64,000 bases of DNA from Phyllobacterium myrsinacearum. GTDB lineage: Bacteria > Pseudomonadota > Alphaproteobacteria > Rhizobiales > Rhizobiaceae. Where the stretch lies: assembly GCF_002980555.1 (NCBI RefSeq), contig NZ_PVBT01000004.1, positions 124,001 to 188,000 of the forward strand, given 5' to 3'. Below the pieces are notes generated by a model. That model was not told where the DNA came from. It worked only from the letters and a program-made list of their open reading frames with translations, and made no database searches. Positions 1 through 7,376 of this stretch are shown piece by piece. Each line of letters starts with the position of its first letter. Position 1 is the first letter of the stretch. A program made the translations under genes and the position numbers.

Positions 1-254
1 TTAACGCTGGGAAGGCCGATCCCGGGATTGTTGAAAAAGCCGGGACTGATCTTGATCGCAAAGGCGTCGATACCAGGCACATAGGCGGTTTTAACGTCCA
101 CCTCGCCGCGATGTTCCGGGATGTCGAGCCGCAGGATCGGCGGCATGGCAACGGCCTTTGTTGCAAGGGCTTCAAAGGCAGCTTCGACGCATGCAACCGC
201 ATCCAGATCAAGGGAAACGATGCGGCGCAGATCGGCTTCGGTGAGAATGGTCAT
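1..254 (-). CDS. eutC: EutC, ornithine cyclodeaminase/mu-crystallin family, partial
   Basis: The first 84 codons of a gene that runs off the left edge. The N-terminus has the ornithine cyclodeaminase/mu-crystallin pattern: a short helix with DLRRIVSLDL, then MPPILRLD, VDVKTAYVPG and AIKISPGF, the last resembling the family's lysine-containing substrate and NAD region. In ectoine clusters this family is EutC, which acts with EutB on ectoine-derived intermediates. The start at 254 gives an ATGA overlap with the eutB stop; an in-frame ATG at 263 is the alternative. The family call rests on sequence pattern, and the EutC name rests on its position after eutA and eutB. Confidence 0.8.
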   Translation of the reverse strand, partial: MTILTEADLRRIVSLDLDAVACVEAAFEALATKAVAMPPILRLDIPEHRGEVDVKTAYVPGIDAFAIKISPGFFNNPGIGLPSV

Positions 255-1252
255 GCGCGGCATGGCACGGTCTCTCCTGGGTGATATCCGGCAACGATGC
301 GGCGGTGCTGCTCCATGTCGATGTTGCGACCGGACAGCAGGGCAACCACGGGTCCCTGCAACCTGATCTTGCCCGCCAGAAGGGCACCGATGCCAACTGC
401 GGCAGCGCCTTCGATGATTTCCCGCTCGTGTGCATAGGCGTGTGCGATGCCCGCAGCGATTTCTTCTTCGGAGAGCAGCACAATCTCATCGACGAGCTCG
501 CGCACCATGCCGAAGGTCACACGATTGTTGAGGCCGATGCCGCCGCCGAGTGAATCCGCCAGGCTTTGCTGCTCCACAACGCTCACGGGATGACCGGCCG
601 TCAGGCTGGCGGCCATTGCCGCGCCGTTCTGCATGGAAATGCCGATGATCCTGGTCCTTGGCTTCAAGCCTTTGATTGCTGCGGCAATTCCGGCTATCAG
701 TCCGCCGCCGGAAAGCGGGACGAGAACGGTTTCAACGTCCGGTACGTCCTCGATGATCTCAAGTCCGATCGTTCCCTGGCCGGCGACGATGGCCGCGCTG
801 TCAAATGGCGGAATCATGGCAAGACCATCCTGTGCAACGATCTTGTCGACTTCCTCCTGGGCATCATCCTGCGATGCGCCGACAATGCGGATTTCTGCAC
901 CGAGCTTGCGGATCTCATCGACCTTGTTACCAGGCACGAGATTTGACATGCAGATGATGGAACGCATTGCTTGCAGACCGGCGGCATAGGCGAGAGCGCG
1001 GCCGTGATTGCCGGTCGACGCGGTGACGACGCCGCGCCGCCTTTCGTCTGGGGACAATCGGTTCAACGCGTTGAGGACACCGCGCAGCTTGAATGCCCCG
1101 GTGATCTGCCTATGTTCCAATTTGAGATGGACCACCAGCCCCATCCGTTCGCTCAGGCTTACCGATGGAACCGTCGGTGTGCGCAGGATGTGAGGGGCAA
1201 TCACCGGTCGTGCTGCCTCGATCTCGGTCAGGGTGACGAACGTTCCAGCCAT
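251..1252 (-). CDS. eutB: EutB, threonine dehydratase-like PLP enzyme of ectoine use
   Basis: A fold-type II PLP enzyme of 333 residues. The PLP lysine is K55 in TGAFKLRG, the substrate loop is STGNHG near 79-84, and the phosphate-binding glycine loop is SGGGL at 181-185. The family includes threonine/serine dehydratases; in ectoine clusters this member is EutB, thought to act with EutC downstream of ectoine ring opening. It sits 6 bases after eutA and overlaps eutC by 4 bases, so translation is probably coupled. ATG start at 1252. By sequence alone it could be called a threonine dehydratase; the neighbourhood makes EutB much more likely. Confidence 0.92.
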   Translation of the reverse strand: MAGTFVTLTEIEAARPVIAPHILRTPTVPSVSLSERMGLVVHLKLEHRQITGAFKLRGVLNALNRLSPDERRRGVVTASTGNHGRALAYAAGLQAMRSIICMSNLVPGNKVDEIRKLGAEIRIVGASQDDAQEEVDKIVAQDGLAMIPPFDSAAIVAGQGTIGLEIIEDVPDVETVLVPLSGGGLIAGIAAAIKGLKPRTRIIGISMQNGAAMAASLTAGHPVSVVEQQSLADSLGGGIGLNNRVTFGMVRELVDEIVLLSEEEIAAGIAHAYAHEREIIEGAAAVGIGALLAGKIRLQGPVVALLSGRNIDMEQHRRIVAGYHPGETVPCRA

Positions 1253-1258
1253 GCTGAT

Positions 1259-2038
1259 TTACCAGGCAGCCATGGGACGGGTCATTAACTGCCCCATTTC
1301 CGGTCGCGGCTGGTTTTCACCGCACAGGCGCAATGTTGCCCATGCGGTGGCGAGATTGCTCGTAACGACAGGCTTGCCGGTTGCCGCTTCAATCTGCGGT
1401 ACGGCAATGGCGGCGCGCAATGCAGTGCAGGATATGAACAGAGCGTCGCAATCGGGCGCCATTGCTTCGGTTGCTGCAGCCACAAGCGATGCTTGTGTCA
1501 CCCGTGCCATTTCCCGGTCGTCTTCAAGGCCGAAACAGGTGAAGCGTGCGATATCAAAACCTTTGGTCTGGAAGTAAGCCAGCATCGGCATACTGGTCTC
1601 GACGGTATAGGGCGTCAGCACACTGATACGCCGGGCGCCGAAGGCATTGAGGCCCCGAACGGCGGCGAGCGGCGGTGTGATGACCGGTACGCCCGGTTTG
1701 GCGGTTTTGATCGCGGCCTCAACCGCATCGTCGCCGATAACCACTGATGCGGAAGTGCAGGAATAGCAGATCGCATCGAGATTTTCGTCGGGCAGGATCA
1801 AGCCGGCACCAACCGTTAGTCCGGGCTGCATGCGGCGCAGGTTTTCCGGCGTTGTCGGATTGGCATAGGGAATGCGCGCCGTGTAGAGCCCGATTTTCGG
1901 GCTGGCGACCATGCGTTGAAAGTCCGGTTCGGTCGTATGGTCCGTTGCGAGGATCACCAAGCCAACGCGCTTGGCGATGGGCCGGTCATCGAAGCCAAGC
2001 GGCGTCATCGTCTGGGTGACTTTGATCGGAATGCCCAT
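1259..2038 (-). CDS. eutA: EutA, Asp/Glu racemase-fold protein of ectoine use
   Basis: A 259-residue protein of the Asp/Glu racemase superfamily (maleate isomerase/arylmalonate decarboxylase branch). The paired active-site cysteine regions are visible: CYSCTSAS near 91-98 and FISCTALR with C204. The start at 2038 (MGIPIKV) was preferred over a longer open frame because AGGAGAG lies about 8 bases upstream and the longer frame runs into ehuD. It follows the ehuD stop by one base. In ectoine clusters this family is named EutA; its exact reaction is not well settled, so the name is positional plus family. Confidence 0.88.
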   Translation of the reverse strand: MGIPIKVTQTMTPLGFDDRPIAKRVGLVILATDHTTEPDFQRMVASPKIGLYTARIPYANPTTPENLRRMQPGLTVGAGLILPDENLDAICYSCTSASVVIGDDAVEAAIKTAKPGVPVITPPLAAVRGLNAFGARRISVLTPYTVETSMPMLAYFQTKGFDIARFTCFGLEDDREMARVTQASLVAAATEAMAPDCDALFISCTALRAAIAVPQIEAATGKPVVTSNLATAWATLRLCGENQPRPEMGQLMTRPMAAW

Positions 2039-2039
2039 T

Positions 2040-2702
2040 TTATCTCTCCTCGATCCGCCCGTAGCGGCGCTCGAGCCAGCGAAGGGCAATGACCGACACA
2101 AGGCTGATCACCAGGAAGAATGCCCCCACCAGCGTGATCGGCTCAATGTAACGGTAGTTGTAGTTGGCTATGCTGCGCGCCTGGTTCATCAGCTCGAGCA
2201 CGGTGATGGCGGAGAGCAGCGGTGTTTCCTTGAACATGGCGATGAAATAGTTGGCCAGCGCCGGGATCATTGGCGGCAAGGCTTGCGGAAGAATAATCCG
2301 GGTCCAGGTCTGGAATGCGGACAAATTACAGGCACGGGCGGCTTCCCATTGGCCACGCGCCACATTGTCGATGCCGCCGCGATAGACCTCTGCCGTATAG
2401 GTGCCGTAGTGCAGGCCAAGGCCGATTACACCGGCCACCAGTGGCGAGAGGGTAATCCCCGCATCGGGCAGGACATAGAAGATGAAATAGAGCTGCACGA
2501 GCAATGGCGTGCCGCGAATGAAGTCGGCAAGAAAACCAACGGGTTTCGAGACAAAGACATTTTTCGAGCGGCGCAGGATGGCCAGACCGAGGCCGATGAG
2601 AGCCGCAAGGACCGATCCCAGAAGGGTCGCCAGAATGGTAATCTTCACGCCCTCGACGAGGGTCGGAAGAATTTCAACGACAAAGGCCCAATCCCATTCC
2701 AT
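2040..2702 (-). CDS. ehuD: EhuD, ectoine ABC transporter permease
   Basis: A 220-residue polar amino acid (HisM type) inner-membrane permease. It has several hydrophobic segments and the cytoplasmic EAA loop, visible as EAARACNLSAFQTW followed by RIILPQALPP, which contacts the ATPase EhuA. It pairs with EhuC as the heterodimeric membrane pore for ectoine and 5-hydroxyectoine. It lies one base after ehuC and one base before eutA, so it is in the middle of the transport-catabolism operon. Assignment to Ehu rather than another amino acid importer rests on the surrounding eut genes. Confidence 0.9.
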   Translation of the reverse strand: MEWDWAFVVEILPTLVEGVKITILATLLGSVLAALIGLGLAILRRSKNVFVSKPVGFLADFIRGTPLLVQLYFIFYVLPDAGITLSPLVAGVIGLGLHYGTYTAEVYRGGIDNVARGQWEAARACNLSAFQTWTRIILPQALPPMIPALANYFIAMFKETPLLSAITVLELMNQARSIANYNYRYIEPITLVGAFFLVISLVSVIALRWLERRYGRIEER

Positions 2703-2703
2703 C

Positions 2704-3363
2704 CTACGACCTCACACCGTCAAGGCCGCGTGTCAGATAGCGCTCCAGGCCACGGATCGAGGCGGAGATGACCGACGACATAAGGAAATAGAGAACGAGA
2801 ATGGTCAGGAACGGGATCAATGTGCTGCCTGTCTGGGCGCGCACGACCTGTGCCTGGAATGTCATGTCCGAAAGCGAGATCAGCGACACCACGGCCGAGG
2901 CTTTCAACAGCTCGATCGCATTGTTGCCAAAGGTTGGCAGCATCAGCACGAAAGCCTGTGGCAGGATGATATGGCGCAAGCTTTGCCAGCGATTGAAGTT
3001 CAGTGCGATGCAGGCCTCATATTGTTCGCGGCCGATAGACTTGATCGCACCGCGCACGACCTCGGCGCCATAGGCGCCCACATTGAGGCCGAGCGCGAGA
3101 ACACCCGCCTGCAAGGGTGTCAGCGAAAAGCCAAGCAGCGGCAAGACGAAATACGCCCAGAAGAGCTGAACGAAAATGGATGTGCCGCGAAAGAATTCGA
3201 TGTACGCCGTGGCCAATGCGCGCGCCGGCCAGAAGCGCGATATCCGGCCGAGACCGGCGATAAAGGCCATGATCAGCGCAAGCAGTGACCCCATCAGGGT
3301 CAGCTTGATGGTGACCAGCGCCCCTTCCAGAATCAGCTGTAAGTATCCGGCCCACTGGCCCAT
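2704..3363 (-). CDS. ehuC: EhuC, ectoine ABC transporter permease
   Basis: A 219-residue HisQ/HisM-type permease, homologous in layout to its neighbour EhuD. The EAA loop reads EACIALNFNRWQSL then RHIILPQAF. The ATG at 3363 lies 81 bases after the ehuB stop, and that gap holds a perfect stem-loop. It forms the membrane pore with EhuD. The size, hydrophobic pattern and tandem placement fit the family fully; substrate specificity is inferred from the adjacent eut genes. Confidence 0.9.
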   Translation of the reverse strand: MGQWAGYLQLILEGALVTIKLTLMGSLLALIMAFIAGLGRISRFWPARALATAYIEFFRGTSIFVQLFWAYFVLPLLGFSLTPLQAGVLALGLNVGAYGAEVVRGAIKSIGREQYEACIALNFNRWQSLRHIILPQAFVLMLPTFGNNAIELLKASAVVSLISLSDMTFQAQVVRAQTGSTLIPFLTILVLYFLMSSVISASIRGLERYLTRGLDGVRS

Positions 3364-3399
3364 TGGTCATGCTCTCGTTCGTGACGGAAATTGCGGGTG

Positions 3400-3427
3400 G
3401 TTACTCCGGCACCAGTGCCGGAGTAAC
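3400..3427 (-). promoter_or_regulatory. Intercistronic stem-loop between ehuB and ehuC
   Basis: A perfect 13-base inverted repeat, GTTACTCCGGCAC and its complement, separated by CA, lies wholly inside the 80-base gap between ehuB and ehuC. No T-run follows on the minus strand, so it is not a classical terminator. In binding-protein-dependent operons such hairpins often stabilise the upstream binding-protein message or partly stop transcription, giving more binding protein than permease. That role is inferred. Confidence 0.65.
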
Positions 3428-3443
3428 GGAGACGGAATGGCCG

Positions 3444-4289
3444 TCAGCCGGCGCAGAGCTTGTCGCGCGTGGTTGACATGGCGGCCTTGGCGGAGAAGCC
3501 GTAGGGTTCGACAATTTTGGCAAATTCGCCCGATGTCTTCATCTCGGCGAGGACTTTGTCGAACTCGTCGCGCAGGGCAGTCTGGTCTTTGCGGAAGGCA
3601 GCGCCATCGCAATAGACCGGCGCGTTGACGACCGGGGCAAAGACTTCGACGTTCGGATCATTGGCCTTCTTGACCAGATCGTTGATCGAAAGAACCGGCA
3701 GGGAATAGACATCGATGCGCCCGTCCTGCAGCATCTTGATGCCACTCTGGCCATCTGGGACGACGATCACGCGGTCACGCGGCACACCGGCTTCCAGCGC
3801 TAGCCGCTCTTCCGTGCCGCCGCCGGGCGCACCTATGGTTGCTTTCGCATCAACGGCGATATCCTTGTAGCTCTTGAATCCCTTTGGGTTGCCCTTCTTG
3901 ACCAGAAAAGCCTCGGCATCGCACAGGATCGGTTCGGAATAGGCAACGGCCTTGCAGCGCTCCGGTTTCATGAACAGCCCCGCCGTCACCACGTCATGAC
4001 GTCCTGCTTGGAGGCCCGGGATCATGGCGCCGTATTCCGAAATGGAGGCGACCACATCGGCAACGCCGAGCTTCTTGAACACGGCCCTGGCGACATCAGG
4101 ACCCGCGCCGGACACGGTGCCGTCCGGCTTGACCGCAGTGAAGGGTGGTTCATTGGCGATGGCAATACGCGCAAAGCCCTGTGCTTTCAGCTTGTCGAGT
4201 GCTTCGTCAGCCTTTGCAGGCAGGGAGAGCGCCAGGGCGGAGAGTGCGATCGCTCCGATTGACGCAGTTATGGCATTAAAGTTCAACAT
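3444..4289 (-). CDS. ehuB: EhuB, ectoine/hydroxyectoine-binding protein
   Basis: A 281-residue periplasmic binding protein of the polar amino acid family (SBP_bac_3). Residues 1-27 are a Sec signal peptide with probable cleavage after PAKA. The mature part starts with the family pattern IAIANEPPFTAVKPDG and later has MKPERCKAVAYSEPI. In S. meliloti EhuB binds ectoine and 5-hydroxyectoine through an aromatic box. It is the second gene of the transport block, 53 bases after ehuA, and is followed by a strong hairpin. The substrate call relies on linkage to eutABC and enuR. Confidence 0.92.
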   Translation of the reverse strand: MLNFNAITASIGAIALSALALSLPAKADEALDKLKAQGFARIAIANEPPFTAVKPDGTVSGAGPDVARAVFKKLGVADVVASISEYGAMIPGLQAGRHDVVTAGLFMKPERCKAVAYSEPILCDAEAFLVKKGNPKGFKSYKDIAVDAKATIGAPGGGTEERLALEAGVPRDRVIVVPDGQSGIKMLQDGRIDVYSLPVLSINDLVKKANDPNVEVFAPVVNAPVYCDGAAFRKDQTALRDEFDKVLAEMKTSGEFAKIVEPYGFSAKAAMSTTRDKLCAG

Positions 4290-4342
4290 GTTCCCAACTC
4301 CTCAGTTTTCTTGTGTTTTTAGGTGTGCATGTACCGCGCCGG

Positions 4343-5164
4343 TCAAACCCTGTGACCGGCGGCGATGATCTTTTTCAGGAATGCCTGCGTGCGTTCCTGC
4401 TTGGGATGGCGGAATATCTCGTCAGGCTTGCCGTCCTCGACGATCCTGCCCCTGTCAAAGAACAGGACCCGATCGGCAAATTCGTGGGCAAAACCCATCT
4501 CGTGGGTGACGAGCAGCATGGTCATGTCCGTTTCCTCGGACAGGCGCCACAGGACGTTTAGCACTTCCTCGACCAGCTCAGGATCGAGTGCCGATGTCAC
4601 TTCATCAAACAGCATGATCTTGGGCTGCAGCGCCAAGGCGCGGGCGATGGCGACACGCTGTTTCTGCCCGCCGGACAGCTGCGAAGGCATGGATTTGGCC
4701 TTGCTGGCAAGCCCGACCATCTCAAGCAATTGCATGGCCTGCTCTTCGGCTTGTTTGCGCGGCGCATTTTTCGTCAGCATTGGTGCCAGCGTCACGTTAT
4801 CGAGAACACATTTGTGCGGAAACAGGTTGAACAGCTGGAACACCATGCCAATCTTTGCACGCATCTTGTGCAGATGGTTTTCGTCAGCCGGTTGCAGACT
4901 GCCATTCTTCTGCATCCGGTAGAGATTTTCACCCGCAACGCGAATATCGCCGCTATCAATGCCCTCCAGAGTCATGAGAATACGCAGGATCGTGGTCTTG
5001 CCGGAGCCGGACGGGCCTATGAGTGCGAGCTTCTCACCGGGCGCGACGTTGAACGACAGCTGATCCAGAACCTTGAACGCGCCAAAACTCTTGCTGATAC
5101 CGTCAATCTCGATGATCGGCGGTTGGCCCGTCATTCCTGCTTCTGCTTCGTTGATTGGCGGCAT
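4343..5164 (-). CDS. ehuA: EhuA, ectoine ABC transporter ATPase
   Basis: A 273-residue ABC ATPase. Walker A is GPSGSGKTT at 50-58, the signature LSGGQ is at 163-167, and Walker B IMLFDE ends near 188. It powers the EhuBCD importer. The ATG at 5164 is preceded by GAGGGAGAG about 5 bases upstream, which favours it over the internal ATG at 5134. It is the first gene of the structural operon. The 123 bases upstream, between ehuA and enuR, carry direct repeats that may be EnuR sites. Confidence 0.92.
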   Translation of the reverse strand: MPPINEAEAGMTGQPPIIEIDGISKSFGAFKVLDQLSFNVAPGEKLALIGPSGSGKTTILRILMTLEGIDSGDIRVAGENLYRMQKNGSLQPADENHLHKMRAKIGMVFQLFNLFPHKCVLDNVTLAPMLTKNAPRKQAEEQAMQLLEMVGLASKAKSMPSQLSGGQKQRVAIARALALQPKIMLFDEVTSALDPELVEEVLNVLWRLSEETDMTMLLVTHEMGFAHEFADRVLFFDRGRIVEDGKPDEIFRHPKQERTQAFLKKIIAAGHRV

Positions 5165-5217
5165 GCGTCTCTCCCTCTGGTTGAGACCGGCTATGCCTAA
5201 ACGATGAGAGACTTATC

Positions 5218-5256
5218 AAATCATGTCAATTATAAAAATTAAATCATGACAATATA
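5218..5256. promoter_or_regulatory. Two direct repeats, candidate EnuR operators upstream of ehuA
   Basis: AAATCATGTCAATT (5218-5231) and AAATCATGACAATA (5241-5254) form a direct repeat with a 23-base period in the AT-rich gap between enuR and ehuA. A third close copy, AAATCAGGTCAATT, sits upstream of enuR at 6690-6703. MocR/GntR regulators commonly bind direct repeats. The repeat is seen directly; the assignment to EnuR is inference from its limitation to the two control regions of this cluster, as far as I could see. Confidence 0.6.
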
Positions 5257-5287
5257 AGTTTCATTGCCATGAAATTGGGCGCTTCGG

Positions 5288-6673
5288 CTAAATGGCGAGC
5301 AGCAGATGTTCGGGATCACCCTGCAGTAGATTCCCGACGACAGCGAGACCGCGCAGCAATTCCACCTCGGTCGTTGAGCCTAGGGATATGCGCACGGCAG
5401 GGGTCCAGTCCTCCTGGGAAATGCGGAATGATGCGCCAGGCGCAATGGCGACATTCTGCAGGCGTGCCTGAGCCACGAATGTCTCTTCCGTCCGCCCGTC
5501 GGTCAGCGGCAGCCAGATGTGCAGGCTTTGCGGATGCGAGCGGAAGGGGATGCCCGATAGCACCTGCGATGCGATCTCGTGCCTGCGCCGCAAAGCATCG
5601 CGCTGCCATTCCACCAGTTGCATGGCCGTGCCGTCCTCGACCCAATGCGTGGCAATCTCAGCGACCATCGGCGTTGCCATCCAGTTGGAAACGAGGTGCC
5701 GGTTGGCAACGGCAGCGACGTAACGATCAGGCGCTGCGAGATAGCCGATACGCAAACCCGGTACGACCGTCTTGGTGAAACTGGTGAAATAGAGCGTCCG
5801 CTCGGGAGCCAGCGCGGCAATCGGCGGCGGGCGGTCCTGAACCAGGGGCCCAAGTATGTCGCTTTCAACGATGGCAATATCGCGCTTGCGGGCTACTTCC
5901 ACAATCTGTGCGCGGCGGACGGATCCCATCACCGTCGCGCATGGATTGATTGCTGCCGGCTGCACAAACAAGGCGCGAATGCTGGATTCCCTGCACGCCG
6001 CATCCAATGCTTCGGGGATAATGCCCTGATCATCGATGGCGATCCCCTTCAGCGTCAATCCGAGATAGGAAGCGAGCGGCACCAGGGTATGGTGGCCGGT
6101 GGCCTCGGTCGCAATCGTCGAACCGACAGGCGCAACACTCATGATTGCAACCGTCATCGCAGCGGTCGCGCCGTTGGTGATGCTGACATTCGATGCAGGA
6201 ACATCAAGTCCGCACTCCCGCAGCCATTTGACAGCGGTGGTGCGGTGGCGCGGAAAAACCACGTTCGGACGGAACGACAGAGCCGAACTTGCGGGCAGGG
6301 TTTCGGACAGCCAGCCAAGCGCCTTCTTCAAACGCTCATGATGCATTTTCTCGCAGACGGGCTTGAGAATCGACAGGTCGATCACTTCACCGAGCCGTTC
6401 GGGCAGATAGGGTTGATCGATTTCGCGCCGCTGCGCCTTGACGAAACTACCGCGCCCGGTTTCGCCCGAAAGCATCCCGCGGCGAATGAGTTCCTCATAG
6501 GCGCGGCTGACCGTCTGCACGGACAGGTGCAGATCCTCCGCCATCTTTCGATGGGTCGGCAGGCGGGCGCCTGCTTCCAGCGTGCCGTCACCGATGGCGC
6601 GCGCAATCTGGTCAGCCAAGGAGAGATAGGCAGGGCGGGTGAGTGAACTGATATCGGGTCGCCATAATGTCAT
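5288..6673 (-). CDS. enuR: EnuR, MocR-type (GntR/aminotransferase) regulator of ectoine use
   Basis: A 461-residue MocR regulator. A GntR winged helix-turn-helix occupies about residues 15-78 (RKMAEDLHLSVQTVSRAYEE and GRGSFV), and an aminotransferase-like domain follows. The PLP lysine is K301 in FTSFTKTVVPGLRIGYL; the equivalent lysine in the Ruegeria pomeroyi EnuR binds PLP. EnuR represses ehu/eut genes and senses catabolic intermediates such as N-alpha-acetyl-diaminobutyrate. It is encoded upstream of ehuA on the same strand. No Shine-Dalgarno sequence is visible before the ATG at 6673, although the N-terminus matches the family start. Confidence 0.93.
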   Translation of the reverse strand: MTLWRPDISSLTRPAYLSLADQIARAIGDGTLEAGARLPTHRKMAEDLHLSVQTVSRAYEELIRRGMLSGETGRGSFVKAQRREIDQPYLPERLGEVIDLSILKPVCEKMHHERLKKALGWLSETLPASSALSFRPNVVFPRHRTTAVKWLRECGLDVPASNVSITNGATAAMTVAIMSVAPVGSTIATEATGHHTLVPLASYLGLTLKGIAIDDQGIIPEALDAACRESSIRALFVQPAAINPCATVMGSVRRAQIVEVARKRDIAIVESDILGPLVQDRPPPIAALAPERTLYFTSFTKTVVPGLRIGYLAAPDRYVAAVANRHLVSNWMATPMVAEIATHWVEDGTAMQLVEWQRDALRRRHEIASQVLSGIPFRSHPQSLHIWLPLTDGRTEETFVAQARLQNVAIAPGASFRISQEDWTPAVRISLGSTTEVELLRGLAVVGNLLQGDPEHLLLAI

Positions 6674-6703
6674 GATTTCAGATTGATTGAAATCAGGTCA
6701 ATT
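6671..6703. promoter_or_regulatory. Candidate EnuR operator between enuR and asnC
   Basis: Immediately upstream of enuR lie a perfect 7-base inverted repeat GATTTCA/TGAAATC (6674-6680 and 6688-6694) and a copy of the ehuA-type motif, AAATCAGGTCAATT (6690-6703). CATGATTT at 6671-6678 is the reverse complement of the motif's first eight bases and overlaps the enuR start codon. The placement would let one protein control enuR and the divergent asnC-ssd-aminotransferase arm. Functional assignment is inferred. Confidence 0.55.
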
Positions 6704-6758
6704 GACAATCAGAAAAACACAAGGCCATGATCAATCCACTCTTTGATCGGAAACAGTA

Positions 6759-7250
6759 ATGGGTGCCCCAAGGCTTGACGCAATCGATATCCGTATTCTT
6801 GACGCCATCCAGAGGGATGGCCGGATCACCAAACTTGCCCTTGCCGAGCGGGCGGGCATCTCGCCGACGCCATGCTGGACCAGGCTTCGCCGGCTGGAAA
6901 AGGCAGGTATCATCACAGGTTATCACGCGCGCCTTGCCCTCAAACTGGTTGCGCCGGTTGCCAGTATTCTGGTGGAAGTCACCCTTGCATCGCACAGGCA
7001 GACGGATTTCGAACGGTTTGAGCGGGCGATCAAGCTTTTGCCTGAGGTCACCTCGTGCTGGTCGGTTGGCGGCGGTGTCGATTACATTCTGAAAATTGTC
7101 GCCCGGGACATCGATGCCTATCAGCGGCTGATCGATGATCTGTTGCAGCGCGAACTCGGTATCGACCGGTATTTTTCCTACATCATCACCAAGACGGTCA
7201 AAGAGGAAACGGCTTTGCCTGTGCATGACCTGATCCAGCCGGAAGGCTGA
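6759..7250 (+). CDS. asnC: Lrp/AsnC-family regulator of the ectoine cluster (AsnC/DoeX type)
   Basis: A 163-residue Lrp/AsnC regulator. The N-terminal helix-turn-helix spans about 8-55 (LDAIQRDGRITKLALAER, then GISPTPCWTRLRRLEKAGII). The RAM ligand-binding domain follows from about 65, with the VGGGVDYILKI segment. In ectoine clusters an AsnC/DoeX-type protein acts beside EnuR, as a feed-forward activator in some species. It is divergent from enuR with 85 bases between, and heads the ssd-aminotransferase arm. The ligand is inferred to be an ectoine breakdown product. Confidence 0.88.
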   Translation: MGAPRLDAIDIRILDAIQRDGRITKLALAERAGISPTPCWTRLRRLEKAGIITGYHARLALKLVAPVASILVEVTLASHRQTDFERFERAIKLLPEVTSCWSVGGGVDYILKIVARDIDAYQRLIDDLLQRELGIDRYFSYIITKTVKEETALPVHDLIQPEG

Positions 7251-7376
7251 CACTGCGGTCCATCTCTCCAAATCAGAGGGGTAAATCAGACAATCTCTCT
7301 CTGCTGGCGGCGCATTACAGTCACTCTCTCCTGACGGGATCGGCGAGCATCGCTGGATATTCTCAGGGAGAGCCCG

